A stretch of DNA of 64,000 nucleotides from Heliocybe sulcata (taxonomy: Eukaryota > Basidiomycota > Agaricomycetes > Gloeophyllales > Gloeophyllaceae), in the NCBI GenBank assembly GCA_004369045.1, contig ML213535.1, positions 62,001 through 126,000 of the forward strand. Reading direction: 5' to 3'. Position 1 is the stretch's first letter, and every line of letters starts with the position of its first letter. The notes beneath the pieces were generated by a model. The model was not told the DNA's origin. It saw only the letters and a program-made list of their open reading frames with translations, and did not search any database. Positions 43,179 to 58,197 of this stretch are shown here, piece by piece. The position numbers were made by a program, and so were the translations under genes.

Positions 43179-43783
43179 GGGGCTGTGGATAGGCAAAATG
43201 GCGCATTTTCGTGTGCGAGGACTATGTGTGAGTCCTATGGCATGATTTTGTGTTGCAACGTGTGGGTTCTTGCTAACCAGGAAAGCAGAATTTTGTGGAA
43301 CGGACACACGGGCACCTACGGGTCCCATTACCGATATTTTGCAATGCAACTCGAGTACATTTTTCTTTATGTGCTCTTTCTTACGACACGAAGCAGTTTA
43401 GGGCTCGTCCATTATCCATTCGTGCTACTAGGCGTCGACCATGAAGAGGGTACGATCGCTGCTGTCCTGTTGCGTACTAAAACGTAATTTTTAAATGAGA
43501 CACGCCGGAACGGAACGGACATCATCATTCGCTTTCAACCCGGGCCAGTAGAAGCGGATAGGCGTCGGCCCACATTGGAATGAGATATCCTTCGTGTCGG
43601 GCCACACTGGAACGACGTCCTTCCACGCCGGTCCAGTTCGGAACGAGGTAGCCTTGAGATCGTAAGTCGTCCCGCATGCGCTCGTGAAAGGTATAAAACC
43701 CAGGCAACAGCGGGACTTTACGACCAAACCAATCAGCAAACATCTCAAATTATTCTACCACCTACTATCAACAATCCTCACTC
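43179..43783. other. Intergenic with promoter of the small membrane gene
   Basis: It contains two near-copies of a GGCCCACA/GGCCACACTGGAA motif (about 43570-43620) and a TATAAAA at 43692-43698. A minus-strand frame over 43525-43743 overlaps this promoter and is not supported. Confidence 0.4.
43692..43698 (+). promoter_or_regulatory. TATA box of the small membrane protein gene
   Basis: TATAAAA is 86 nt before the ATG at 43784, preceding an A/C-rich leader. It supports transcription on the plus strand. Confidence 0.45.
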
Positions 43784-44254
43784 ATGGTCCTCATCCATCG
43801 CTACCACGCTTCCGTCGAGCACTCCGAGTTCCTCTCGACGTCTCCGCGCACCCCATCCAGAACCCGTTTCGCCACAGAAGCGGCAGCGTGGGCGGACGCC
43901 GCCTGTCCACCCATGGAGGACATTCGCGACGTCTTCAGCCGGCTAAAATCCGACCCGGATCTGTCGCAGGAGAATATTATTTATCAAGCCCTTCCTCCTT
44001 GCTTGTTCGTCGCGGCGCTTCTGCTCGCGTCGTCGCTCTTGCGTGGAGGCGATGTGGGGGATGCGGGGCGCAGGGTGGTTGTTTATGGGGGGATGGTGTG
44101 CGTTGCTGTGGTCACGCTGCGGATTGTGGTTTGGTTAGGTGCGATGGGGGCGAATGGGTCGGGTGAGGGTCGGGCGAGAGGGAATGGGACCAGTCGGTGT
44201 AACTCCCCTTTGCTGAAGCAGGTGGCTAGACAGTTGGAGGGCATACCAATGTGA
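43784..44254 (+). CDS. Small membrane protein, unknown
   Basis: Single exon, 156 residues (MVLIHRYHASVEHSEFLST). It has a Ser-rich N-terminus, then two hydrophobic segments (CLFVAALLLASSLL and GGMVCVAVVTLRIVVWL) separated by a short Gly/Asp/Arg loop, and a polar C-terminus. A hairpin of two transmembrane helices is likely. No family is recognised. The TATA box and good ATG context support it. Confidence 0.55.
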   Translation: MVLIHRYHASVEHSEFLSTSPRTPSRTRFATEAAAWADAACPPMEDIRDVFSRLKSDPDLSQENIIYQALPPCLFVAALLLASSLLRGGDVGDAGRRVVVYGGMVCVAVVTLRIVVWLGAMGANGSGEGRARGNGTSRCNSPLLKQVARQLEGIPM

Positions 44255-45082
44255 ATAATATTTAAGAAGGGCCCTATACTCGTTTACACTCGATAACCGC
44301 GATTCAATGTCTCTCCCGTCTCTGTTATACTGTCAGAGACGTGTTTGCATCCCAATTCATAGCTTCCAGCGCGAAGCTTAAGTTAGATTAATAGCGCGGT
44401 TCTCTTCTTCTGTGCCACCATAAATGGGTACGATGTCCCACCATGCATGCGTATGAAGAAGTGCGAGAAGGAACCTCTTCCGCGTCGCGCGCATTCTCGT
44501 ACGTCCATTTAACTTGCTAGTACTGCGCTCGCGATTTTGGGTGGTTTCACACTACCGCCAGATGCATCCCTGTATTCTATTGGTATCTCGTGATCAAGTT
44601 TTGTAAGTTTCCAAACACTAGTTTTGGCAATCCGACGAGGACGGCCGTTTTCTATCACGTCCCCAGTACTAAGTGCTTGATGCAATCTGTCTCCTGTCAT
44701 AAACGTCTAGCAGTCTCTCGGGAGGACTCACAGCAGCTAAAGGCACGTCCTTTGACTACCGAATTGCTCAGCGCTCAAGCTTCAAGGACTGGTTCACCGG
44801 CGACGATGTCCCATGACCTCCGCCGCCTCGACATCGACATCGACATCGAACACAGACCTCTGATTGGTCCCCGAGTTACCCGCACGGCGGGGTAGGTAAG
44901 CCAGGGTCTAACCATATTCGTGTACCAGCTGATCATCTGCGGACTGCAACATCTCTCAAGGAACCCTACTAGTGAAATTATGATGCGCCCAACCGCCTGG
45001 ACTGATTTACCGGCGTGTATATAAGACTGGACACTAACACTTCTCCGACTCCCTTGTCGACGGCGACTGAGTTAGCGGCGAG
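44255..45082. other. Intergenic region, promoter of the second DHA1-like MFS gene
   Basis: About 830 bp. An open plus-strand frame at 44590-44895 contains a short GACATC repeat coding DIDIDI and has no other support. TATATAA at 45018-45024 fits the start at 45083. Confidence 0.4.
45018..45024 (+). promoter_or_regulatory. TATA box of the second DHA1-like MFS gene
   Basis: TATATAA stands 65 nt before the ATG at 45083, with a pyrimidine-rich stretch between them. Confidence 0.5.
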
Positions 45083-47195
45083 ATGTCTGCATCTCCAAAC
45101 GACGACTTAGAGACGCGCGGCGAGCGGGACGGCTATATTCTCGAGGCGAAACAGGCAGAGGACGAGTATAACGAACAGGCGTTGAAGGTCGCCGCCGATG
45201 GGCACACCGTGCTCATTCCACAGCCTAGCGACGACCCCAACGATCCTCTAAACTGGAGCCCGGTAAGTGCTCTCGCTGTAACGACTCGAGGCCCTTCGCT
45301 CACGAGCACTGCAGGCGAAAAAACATGCCATACTGTTCATCGTCAGCGCAACCGCCCTCTTACCAGGTCTGCCTGGTCTCTCCTACTCCACGGCGTATCT
45401 GACCCTGAACCAGATTATGGCTCTGCTACGGGAGCTGTCACACTGCTCCAACAAGCGACGTACGCTCTTCTCTTTCTGCTCTGCATTTCCCACCGCGTCT
45501 CACACCCATCCCAAGGTTATGGAACATGAGCCAGGACGTCGTCAACCATTCTCAAGTGGGCAACGTGTTCATGCTGGGAGCAGGCGGTGTAGTAGTTGTC
45601 GCCTTATCAGGTAAGAATCAAAGGGCGGCTCAACCCGCGGAAACGGTAGGTGGTTAACCATGCGCGCTCTTATCAGCGTACTTCGGTCGTCTTCCCGTGC
45701 TATTTTGGTTTACGGTGGCAGCGTTTGCCACTGCTGCTGGGTACGTGCTCTCATGCTGGGCCGTCTGAGAAGTTCTTAGCTTCCCTTGACTCCTCATAGA
45801 TGCGCCGGGGCTGCGAACTTCGAAGGCTTCATGGCCGTTCGTATCCTGAACGGTTTCTTCTCCACCGTGGCTCAGGGCGGCGGCCTCATGTTCATCAAGG
45901 ATATCTTCTTCTTCCACGAGCATGCGTAAGTGCCCTGGGCAGTGTACCGGACTCATTCACATCTATATGCAGTCGGAAGATCAACGTATGGGACGCCTTC
46001 ATTATCCTCTCACCCTACCTCGGGCCATTCGTAGCAGCCTTCGTAACCTCTTCTCTCCTTTGGAGATGGGCCTTCTGGATATACACGATCGAGACAGGCC
46101 TATGTCTCGCCGCGATCGTCCTCTTCATGGACGAGACATTCTACAACAGGAAAATTCCCGCAGAAAAGCAGCCGGCACGGGGTACACGATGGGAGCGCCT
46201 CATAGGAGTCAGCCAGGTACGCCTCGTGCTTCACCTGGCACAACACCTCGCCTTTTTGACGCGCGTGGGCAGTGGCGTTCTCGGCACCTTCGCAATTCTT
46301 TCAGGGAAGCAATGATGAGGCCTGTCATAGTCATCATGAAGCCCATCGTGGCATTATCAACCTTATACTATCTCAGTGCGTACCCATCACGGATACCAAT
46401 GACCAAACACCCAACCAACTCTCCTCAGTCACGTTCGCATGGGTCGTCGGTATCAACACAAGTCCTTATCCCCTCTTCCCTCCCCCATCGTCCTGTCACT
46501 AACCCCCCGCCCAGCGCTCTCGATCTTCGTCACGCCCCTATACGGCTTCGGCCCCGTCCAAATCGGCCTGTTCTACTTCACGCCCATGATCGCCGCCGTC
46601 CTCGGCCAGCTCTTCGGCCACTGGTTCCACGACGCCGTCGCGCGGCAGTACCTCCGCACGCACGCCGGGCGCTTCGAGCCCGAGGCAAGGCTGACCGCGG
46701 TGTATTTCAGCACGCCGTTCATGTGCACGGGTCTCGTCGTTATCGGGTTCGCGTTCGAGAGGGCGTACCATTGGGCGGTCCTTGCGGTAGCATGGGGGTT
46801 GTTCGTGTTCGGTGAGCTGGGTCAACGTTTGGCGTGATACGTCCCTTCATCTCATGTCGACTATGTAGGTATCATGATCACGACGGTGGCGCTGCAAGCC
46901 TACCTTCTCGATTCATACCCCGAAGCCTCGGGAGAGGTAGCAGCTTGGATAAACTTTGGCCGGACCACCGGAGGTGCGTTCAGCAGCGCTAGCAAGCGGC
47001 TAACCTAACAACCTCCTCGTAGGCTTTATCGTCTCTTACTTCCAGGTGACCTGGGCAAACAAGCTTGGGCCTGAATCCTCGTTTGGCACGCAAGCAGCGA
47101 TCAGCTTCGCCGCCTTCCTCTTGATCCCCTTGATGCAGTGGAAAGGGAAGGCGCTACGGCATCGCGCCGGGCCACTCAAGTTCCATACGTCGTGA
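45083..47195 (+). CDS. MFS transporter, fungal DHA1-like
   Basis: About ten exons from ATG 45083 (MSASPNDDLETRGERDGY) to TGA at 47195. It has the fungal signature DDPNDPLNWSP before TM1, then AKKHAILFIVSATALLP, DYGSATGAVTLLQQA, NVFMLGAGGVVVVALSAYFG, GRLPVLFWFTVAAFA, GFFSTVAQGGGLMFI, WDAFIILSPYLGPFVAAF (motif C-like), WRWAFWIYTIETG, the long central loop ending FREAMMRPVIVIMKPIV, then the second half (PLYGFGPVQIGLFYF, MITTVALQAYLLDSYPEA). Twelve transmembrane segments are expected. Such carriers sit in the plasma membrane and export or import diverse small molecules. The substrate is unknown. It converges with the putative cyclase gene, 63 bp apart. Confidence 0.82.
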
Positions 47196-47258
47196 TGAAT
47201 CTGATGACTGGTAGACTTGCATCGTTGCCGTTACGCTCATGTATCATTACGCTTGTAC

Positions 47259-49072
47259 TTACACGCCCACATTAATGCCCGTCGAATGACATTGTTCTTT
47301 CAGCTCATTACAGGTATGCCTAAAGACGAGGTAAGAGACAGCTCGCACTTGGATGGGCAACCCGGCGCTCACAGCAGCATTGGGCGGACTGGCTATACCG
47401 CCGAGGCTGGATGGACAGGTCACTATAAAGTCGAAGGTTCGTAGAAAGTGAACGTACGAGTTCAACGGCCAAGACGAGAAGAAGAACGTGTATCGGCCCA
47501 ACTCAGCGCACGCCTTTGATAATGGCTCCAAATCAAAGAATTCGCCTTTCCCCAACTCAGTCAACCATGTATTCGATTTGTCTCTCATTCGGCTTGTACT
47601 CACCTATAGGCATGCCCCAGAGACTTTCACGACAGATGAGCGACCAAAGGATACTGCAAACACGCGGACCTACCCCAAGATGGTCTTCAAAGGACAAGTC
47701 AATCAGATTACCGTGAAAGAGACGGTATAACTCACCTGATGCATGTGAGGTTTACCTTGGACCGGAGGCCACCTCTATTGTACGAACAAGTCAACGGGAA
47801 CACGACAGCAACGGAGGTGCTCGCGCACCTCAAGAGCCGGCTGATCAGAAGCTATTGCGGCAAAATGGTTGTTCCTACCAGACTGCATAAAGGCGATGCC
47901 CAGTGCCCAATTAGATACGCTGAATCTTACCACAAGAACCGCTTCATGTCGTCGGATTGCTCGATCCCAGCGCTATTATCATGGGTAATGAGTAAGTCGC
48001 TTTCCGCACCCCTGAAGCAAAACCCCACGAACAATGTTTCCTTGTGTTTTCCTGCCCTCAGACCGTCCCTGTCTTCCTGGCTGACCGCGTAATATTTCTG
48101 AATGAAGCCGACACGAAGTAGCAAGATATCCCCCGTCCTGAACTCCACGCCTTCCCTCTGAGCGCAGGCCTCCAGATCAGCCACCGTAATAGCATGGGAG
48201 GTCCAAGGGTCGTATGGGAGACTTCCTTCAACGTCAGTAAAATATTTGACCATGTCTAAAAGGACACCGCGGCCGCAAATGCCGTGCTGTGCCCAATCTA
48301 TACGATTCAGCCATCGTTTTCGAGGATGTGCAGGGCGAGTGCGGCTCACTGTGAATTCCCAATTTCAACACTTGAGGATCCAAGTTATTAGGGTCGGGGA
48401 ATTCGAAGTGTCCTTTGGGCATTGACGCGTCTGGCGTGCTGAGAGGAATCAGAGCTTGGGACTCGCGCATCCTGAGGAATGCATCACTTGTTGTAAAACA
48501 TCAAATGCTCCCTGATCCCGAAATGCTTCAGTCCGTCCCATTGGGATCCTGATTGCGTGTTCTGCCAGAGGCCAACTATATAGGAATGCAGGAACGCGAG
48601 GGCAGGCGTCGTACCAGGTAGATTTCATCGTCGTTGACAGCTGGGTCGCCTTTATTTCGAGACTCAATATGCGGAATCTTCCTGCCGAATACAGGCTAAT
48701 GCAGAGTGATCATCCGACTTCTTCACCGTCCGACCTATGGACTTACTCTGGAGGGGAAATTAATCGGCCTACAGATATTGCCTCAGTGATCGTGATCCCA
48801 GCTGAACAGTAGAACAACCTACCAGTTCAAACAGACCGTCCTCCCAGTTCTTCGATGATTTCACGTCAACATCTGAATGGGCGACAGTCGTACGTGTGCT
48901 ACACTTACCTGATTTCCTCTTGGGCTGCGCGCTTGACCACCTCTTCAGTCAAAAGATTGATGGTGCCGAGTTGATCATCTGAACCCCACACGCCCCAAGC
49001 GCATCCGGGGAAGTTCTTGAAGGCAGGCAATTCATCGAACGTCGGAAGCTTGCTATGATCTATGGTGGTCAT
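47259..49072 (-). CDS. Putative cyclase (kynurenine formamidase-like fold)
   Basis: Minus-strand gene from ATG 49070-49072 (MTTIDHSKLPTFDELPAF). Motifs in order: GCAWGVWGSDDQLGTINLL, PINFPSR, FGRKIPHIES, NTQSGSQWDGLKHFG, HGICGRGVLLDMVKYF, EGVEFRTGDILLLRVGF, GEFFDLEPLSKACAE, GRYTFFFSSWPLN and GIASPPNAA. This is the fungal branch of the Pfam 'cyclase' family (PF04199), whose relatives hydrolyse amides or esters with a metal at a His/Asp site. The fungal branch keeps QWDGLKHF where bacterial formamidases have HxGTHxDxPxH. The actual reaction is not known. The C-terminus extends ~30 residues past the usual end at SPPNA. The second exon junction near 48850-48905 is uncertain. Confidence 0.78.
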
Positions 49073-49467
49073 GTCTGCAGAACACCTACGGAGCGTGAAA
49101 GTGGGGTGTAAAGGGCGTTCTTCGAACTTGATATCATGTGAGGTATTTAAAGCACGCGGGTACCCGGTGGGCAACAATTCCTTCCCGTTCACTGTAAGGT
49201 GGTCTCGTGGTCAGCAGAACGCATGAGAGGCGCCACAATTCTGGCCGCGGGCCAGATAGTATGCTGCGTCACCTGTACGGTCGAAGTATCGGATCCCAAG
49301 ATCCATATAGCCTGTCGTTATCTCCCTTACACAATTGCAACAACCTCGGAACGGGGCACAAAATTAGATCTCGCAAAGATTGTACAGTTCTAAATTGTCA
49401 ATAGGTACATCAAGTACAATAGCAGCAGAAACGACTCGCCACAAGCCATGGGACTCCGAGGGATCAT
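49073..49467. other. Intergenic region
   Basis: About 395 bp separating two minus-strand genes. No ORF or repeat of note. It should hold the putative cyclase promoter and the Prp4 kinase 3' end. Confidence 0.4.
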
Positions 49468-52110
<2,643 letters not shown>

Positions 52111-52632
52111 CTTGGCACAGAGAATATTTGGTTTACAGGGCACCGCACGATAGAAGAACGCAATATGCGGAGACCCGTGTGGTGGTGTGCTTCGGTTGAG
52201 TGTGGCCGCTACACGGGAAGCCACCGGTATATATTTGCACAAGTTTGGCTACTGTGGCGGCTGTGCGGTCATACGCCGGATTATACGCCTACGAACACTT
52301 TTCTGAGGGAGGAATGTGCATTTTATTGCAATTGCAACGGTAATGACGTACTATAGTCATGGCAATACATTCTCTAGAATGTCAAGCTAACTCTGCGTGA
52401 TTATTGTCCCCCATATCCGTGCCTCGCGGATTGCCCTCACCCCTCGAAATCCCACGCCTATCATAATCCCATCGACTCTCAGGCTTACCCCTTCCATGAT
52501 GTACAAATACGAGATAAAATGCAAGTGCAACATTTCCATCGTCCAGACATGTCCTGCTTCTAACATGAGTTGAACGGAGTATCCAATGGTATCGATATGT
52601 CACAGAAAAACCAGGAAGTTACCCCAGACCTG
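52111..52632. other. Intergenic region
   Basis: About 520 bp. It should carry the prp4 promoter and the 3' region of the TKL kinase. Nothing else is seen. Confidence 0.4.
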
Positions 52633-55198
52633 CTAGGCTGTAGGCCTGTCGTCAGGTACTTGTTGCCACATCACTTGCATCAGCTTCCAGACCTTGTGCG
52701 GTACCTCGGTAGGTTGAAGAGGGCGATCGCCCGTCAGGACGGACATTAGTACATCGACGTCGCTGGGGACTTCGCGCCAAGGGTGCCGCAGGGTATAGAC
52801 CTGACGCAGTGGACTGTGAGCTCCGATTCGATGTAACGAGTCACTAACCTACCTCCATAGACAAGCGAAGCTATAGATATCACTAGCAGGAGTCGGCTCT
52901 GCTCCGCGAAGAGCTTCTGGGGACATCCAGCGGAGCGTACCGTTCAGGTGAGTCATGCTGTCCGTCAACACGTGAATACTGAGTGATTCCAGGCTGGTGT
53001 TATTGTCCCTGGAGGCTAGTTGATTATCTCTCTGCTAATATCACAGAAGACTCAGCGTTCGATCAAGTCGAGAAATGAGAATCTCTAACTTTTAGTTCCT
53101 TGTCCAACGCAAGCCGAAGATTCTGCAACTGCAGCGCTTCTGGTGCTGAGCGTTCCTGGTTAACAAACTTGCTGATACCGAAATCAGCTAATCTTGGAAT
53201 GCCTTCGGACGACACCAGGACATTCGCCTATAGTGAGCTGTGTCATCTTCACGTACCAGACTGAGACTAGATGTCAAAAGGAAGGGTACTTACTCCTTTA
53301 AGATCCCCATGAACGAGCGGTGGCTTCAGGCGGTGAAGATATGCCAGCGCGTCAGCAATTTCAGCGAGCTGCTCACTATATAAATGCTGCGATTTTTCTT
53401 TTGGACAGGAACAGTGTCCATACCATTTCAAGCCGCGTACTCCTCATTATCGCGTTCGGCGATTTCAGGAAGGCTATCAGATTTCCTTCGGGTTGCCATG
53501 GAGAGACAATGCAGAGCGGCTGGTCCGAGGATTCGTGGACACCAAGAAAGGGGTGGATATTCCGGTGGTATAACTGCCTCCAAATAAGTGCTTCCCAGTA
53601 AAACCGCTGCAATCGTCTTGAGTATATCTCTGGAATACTGCAAACTACAATGTGGAATACCTTGCGCTTTCGAGCTCTCTCTTCATGATCGCCATACTGA
53701 AATTCACGCAGTACCTTTAAGGCGACGGCTCTGCCGTGCATTTCACCGCGGTAGACGTCTGACATCCCCCCGACAGCCACGGAAACTGCCGACCTGCTTT
53801 ACTCCTCTGAGAAAAAGCGCCTGGGGCAAGCGACCAATCTTCTGATATATTCTTCGGGCAGCTGTCTCACAACACCGACGTAACTTGGCGTGCTCGGGAC
53901 CATGGTGGCTGCCGGTGAGGTCGTCAACAGCCTGGAAAGATAACCACGAGGTCAGCGCCGGAGGTGGACATGCAAAATTGGTGTACCTTGAGAAGTATGT
54001 TGAGAAAAGCGAGCACAATGCCGACCGCAAGTTCACATATCTCGTCCACAACGTGCTTTCGAGAGAATAACCTCTTCAAACGGTCGCTCACACCTTTTGA
54101 ATGGCGCTGATGGCAAGTCAAGTCTGCGACATGAGTGAGGACGCGCACATATCGTGTCTGCAAGGCCTCACCAAAAACTAGAACACTCCAGGAAAGCGAA
54201 CTAAGCTTTCCCGAGGTGTGAGATATGTGTTTGGCATTTCTGGCTACAGGCTGTAAGACCTGGTCCATTCCTTCGCCCGCGCGGCCTCGGATGCATAGGT
54301 CATCGCACAGGTCGGAGCGACTATGAACATGGGAACCAAGTAACCTAGGCTGTAGACCTTTAAAGTATATAGTCTAACAGCACAATCAGCAGGCGAGGAC
54401 ATTCAAGGAAGACCGAGCTCACCTTGCGAATGGCCGCCTTCTTCTCTGGACTCTGTGCATCCAATGCGAGCAGACTCTCACGAAAATGACTGTGACTATT
54501 TTCCCATGCATCCGTCCAGCCCGGGAAATACCTGTAGACATCCCCGTCATCGAGGAGTTCCGCTCTGTCTGTCAGATCCTCCTCAGCAGACAGTGGCGCG
54601 CCACGAGGAGGAATAAACGCATCAGTCTGTATGCCAATGCTGCTTGTCATCAGTTGTCCACCGTTGTCAGGCACATGGCGCCAGATGTCTGACTCAGTGC
54701 CGGAGATTTCTGAGGTATGATTGGTGCGAAAGTATAGACGTGCGCGCGTATGTCGTTTCCACCACCTGTCAGTGACCATATTCAGCATGTCGTCGCAGCG
54801 TGACTTCGTAGCTTTCTTCCGAAACGATGTCCAAGAGCTTGCTTGACTCTTTCTCGCAATATATGGTTAAGCTTCTGCGAGACCATCCAGAGAATCACAC
54901 CTACTTGTGCTAGCAGGTGAAGGCATTGAAGTAGCTGTTCGGATTCAAGCTTCAAAATATCGCTCCGCACATGGGGTCGATACAGGAATGAGACCATGTA
55001 GTGTTCAAGCGCAACGTCCGCTGGGCGGTAAGGACCCATGGCCAACCGACACATATCTGCGGCTATGCTCAGAAAGGCCGTGATATATCCGAGCAATATG
55101 GAGGACTCACTTTCGATATCCTGCACACGTTGAGCTAAACGATGCTGCCCACCGGGATCCAAGATACGGCAAGCATGAGTGTCAGCTGCACTTTCCAT
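52633..55198 (-). CDS. TKL-type protein kinase with novel helical N-terminus
   Basis: From ATG 55198 (MESAADTHACRILDPGGQ) to TAG at 52633 with about ten introns. The N-terminal ~450 residues are helical and match no domain I know (ITAFLSIAADMCRLAMGPY, LLDIVSEESYEVTLRRHAEY, AENSHSHFRESLLALDAQ type, DEICELAVGIVLAFLNILL). The kinase domain follows: SVAVGGMSDVYRGEMHGRAV, VALKVLREF, FYWEALIWRQLYHRNIHPF, LPPLVHGDLKG, IPRLADFGISKFV, GTLRWMSPEALRG and SDIYSFACLWW. This is the 'MSDVYRG...HRNIHPFLG' tyrosine-kinase-like group hugely expanded in Agaricomycetes. VHGD replaces HRD, as is common in the group. Whether N- and C-terminal parts form one transcript was judged from continuous in-frame splices. 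Confidence 0.7.
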
Positions 55199-55490
55199 TC
55201 AGACGCAGAGGATGCTCGAGAATGAGGCGCACAAGAGCTTGAATGCACTACCCATTATATAAGATATCAACGAAGCTATGCAAGCTTATGCAAGGCGGTG
55301 GTTGCAGCGGTCGGGAGAACAGCCATACTCAAGTACAACCGGGCATACTTACCAACTCGCAATGTTGACGAGGGGCGCCGATCCGTAAATATACTATCAC
55401 CGGGAACAGTCCTAACAGGAGGATATCATATCAGAGTAGATCACAAAAACTTTGAAGCAATACAAGACTGGGAAACTCTCTTCCGCCGTC

Positions 55491-57615
55491 TCATTGACTA
55501 CTTCCCTTGACATCCACGGCACTAGCTCCTCGCTCATCCTCCGCCGGCTCGCTCACCTCCCTCAACCACCCATCAAAATCGACATCCTTATCCAAAATCT
55601 CATCAACCCTCCCCACCCTCCCCTCCACATCAAACTGCGAATTATAATCCATCCCCCCAAACCCAAACCCAAACCCCTGACTCTGACTGATACCCAACCC
55701 CTGACTCTGGCCGACACCAAGCCCACTAATCGCAGTATACCCCGCATGGCTACTCTCCGCCCTCCCTTCGCTCGTAATGGTGTCCCCCGTCCCAGAACGG
55801 CCGAGCGGAGGCTGCGTAGACGCCATCTGCGGGTGAAACGCAGACGGGTACTGCGTAAACCGCATGCTCGGCGGTCCCTGTTCTGGGTGAGGCGCAAAGC
55901 CTGCGACGGGCAGAGGACCGTCCCTGGGATCGGGAGTCGAAGGTCCCAGCACAGGAGAAGCCAACGAAGAATTCCTCATCAACGGTAACGGCTTCATCGA
56001 ACCATCAAGTTCCTTATCGGACATCGGCAACGGCTGCTCGTCCACATTCATAGGCAAGTACAGGTCCTCCTCGCCTTCAGGCACTTGCGACAATCCCGGT
56101 CCCGGAGGACGAAGGTCGACCCTTGACTGCACTGCGTCCCTCCTAGGACTCGGCGTGATCTTCAGCTTAGTATGTTTGGCCTTCCCGCCCTTGCTCGAGC
56201 CTGCACTAGCAAGCAGCTCGGTCAGAGTAGGAAGCTTCTCCTTCCGAGGCGGTGTAGACGGCATCAAGGTAGAGCTGCCCGGTCTGCCAGCCCGGCCGGT
56301 CGAGGTGGGAGGTTGGACATCAACCATCCTGGTCTTCTTTGACACAGGTGTGGGGGATGTGGGCGGCATTCTCTGAGAACTACTTCGCATGCGCGCGTCG
56401 TCCGACACAGGAGTAAGCGGGCGCGCTCGTTTGACGCCCGACGATGAGGAACTAGCAACTGGCTGACATTCATTGCGACTTGACGGTGGGTGGCTGGTCT
56501 TTGTTGGGGAAGAAAGGAGTAGCGCCGTAGTCAGAATGTCTGCAGGCTTGTGCTTCACACCGGAAGGCGTCGATGTTTGCATATGCGTAGGAAAAGACGG
56601 AGGAAAAAACGACTGTTCAATATGTCAGCTATTGTATTCCACCTTGTTAAAAGAAAGCATTTACGGATTCTGGAATATCCGAGATACGTTTGTGCTGCCC
56701 TGGGACTGCATCGAACACATCCTTTTCCTTACGCTTGCCCCGGTCAGACAGGCCAGGAAGACCGGAGGCTGGGGCAGGCTCTTCGTGGACGGGATGCGTA
56801 CCAGTATCCGGATTCTGGCTGTCGGATTTGCCCTTGACAGCAGATAGACCTTGGCTCCCTCGTTTCACGACCGGAAATGCTAGGGCCGACTGCACCATAC
56901 CTCTAGATCGACCGTCATCGCCATCTGTCGCTTCCCGCGGAGCTGACAGATGAGCATGCTCCATAGAGGAGAAATCACGAATGGTCGCCTCAGGTCCCAG
57001 CTTATAGGCATCCGGCGGGACGTTGGCTTGCCAGTCCGTGACCTTGTGCAGGATTTCAGAAACCCTCATCCTCTCCGGGCGAGGCTTCTCCTCCCTCGCC
57101 TCGACAGCCTTCCCTTTGCCCTTCTCTATCCTTCGCAGCCGCTCAGCTTCTCGTCGCTCTAGTATCTTCTTCTCCCAACGGAGCCAGTCCTCCTCTCTCT
57201 CTGGTAGCTTCCTGGCACCATAAACCTCCCACTTTCTGCCCTTCTGCTTCTTGTTTGACGCCCTCCACCTCCCGGACGTCGCGGCTAATTTACATTGTCT
57301 ACTTACGTCCGTCCACCTGGGGTTGCTCGGATCCCACTCCGCCTGCTCAGCTGATCGTCTTATACTCTTCCTAAGTGCAGCAACCCGGAGATCCGAAGAG
57401 GGAGAAGGCGAGCGAGACGATGGGTGAAGTTGCGCAGGAAGACAGGCCAAAGCGAGGTGCCTGCTTTGCAGCATTTCGCTGTATTGCTGACCACGACGCC
57501 GCCTACTCTCTGAACTTTTCTTCTCGCTTGATTTAAAGGACTCGGATGATGACAGAGGGTGGTATGGCTCTGGAGCCGTAGTTGCGGGGAATAACGGGGT
57601 GTAGATGGTAGACAT
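55491..57615 (-). CDS. Nuclear-looking protein, unknown function
   Basis: Two exons. The first starts at ATG 57615 (MSTIYTPLFPATTAPEPY), the second begins SFFPPSFPTHMQTSTPSG and ends at 55491. The 52-nt intron keeps frame. About 670 residues. The N-terminal third is helical and basic: SEMLQSRHLALACLPAQL, EQAEWDPSNPRWTDVSRQ, KWEVYGARKLPEREEDWLR, ERREAERLRRIEKGKGK. The rest is Ser/Pro-rich with repeated LGVGQSQGLGISQSQGFGFG and a conserved-looking acidic end (VGRVDEILDKDVDFDGWLRE). No domain is recognised. Composition suggests a nuclear regulator, which is inference only. Confidence 0.65.
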
Positions 57616-58197
57616 GACTCAGGTCTACGGTCGCTGCGACTGCTGGAAAGCTCAGAAGTTCGTCGAGTCACGTATCAGCACATATGCGTGGCGTGGCCGT
57701 CGGAAGAGTTTTGTGGCAAGCCGCGTCGTTGCTAACAAGAGAGGGAAAGAAGCAAGATTCAAACATATTACATAATCAACCAATTCGCCATTGTGTGGCT
57801 GCGCAGCCACAGAGCTCGGTTAGAGTTGCCACAGCCAGTCAGGAATTCGAGAGCAGGCATGCCCAAGTATCATCCGAGAAGTAGGTTCCAATCGACACCT
57901 AACCCGAGCGATGAGGAGGATCCCTAACGCTGAACCACTGAGAAGTCCGGCTCGGACAAGGAACGAAAAGGTAAGTAATCCAAGGTCCTTATCGAGAGGT
58001 GTGCTGCAGGAAGTGGAAAACAAATGCAGATCGATGAATCATTGCTCGTGAATGGTACAGATGGATAACTTATGCCGTATATGGTCCCTTCTCCCCCCGA
58101 TTAAAACAACAGATATGCTTGTACAAGTCCACAATAACAGTCGCGACACACCAATCCCCCTCTCCCGACGCCCTCATTCCCGCTCTCTACCTGGACG
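57616..58197. other. Intergenic region with an 18-bp palindrome
   Basis: No supported gene. TGTGGCTGCGCAGCCACA at 57794-57811 is a perfect palindrome and could be a dimeric factor site. Confidence 0.4.

Noticed and set aside
43525-43743. 72-codon minus-strand ORF MFADWFGRKVPLLPG
   Set aside because: It overlaps the TATA box and leader of the plus-strand gene at 43784 and has no family support.
40138-47195. Metabolite gene cluster formed by the two transporters
   Set aside because: The transporters belong to different families with routine roles and no biosynthetic enzyme lies between them.
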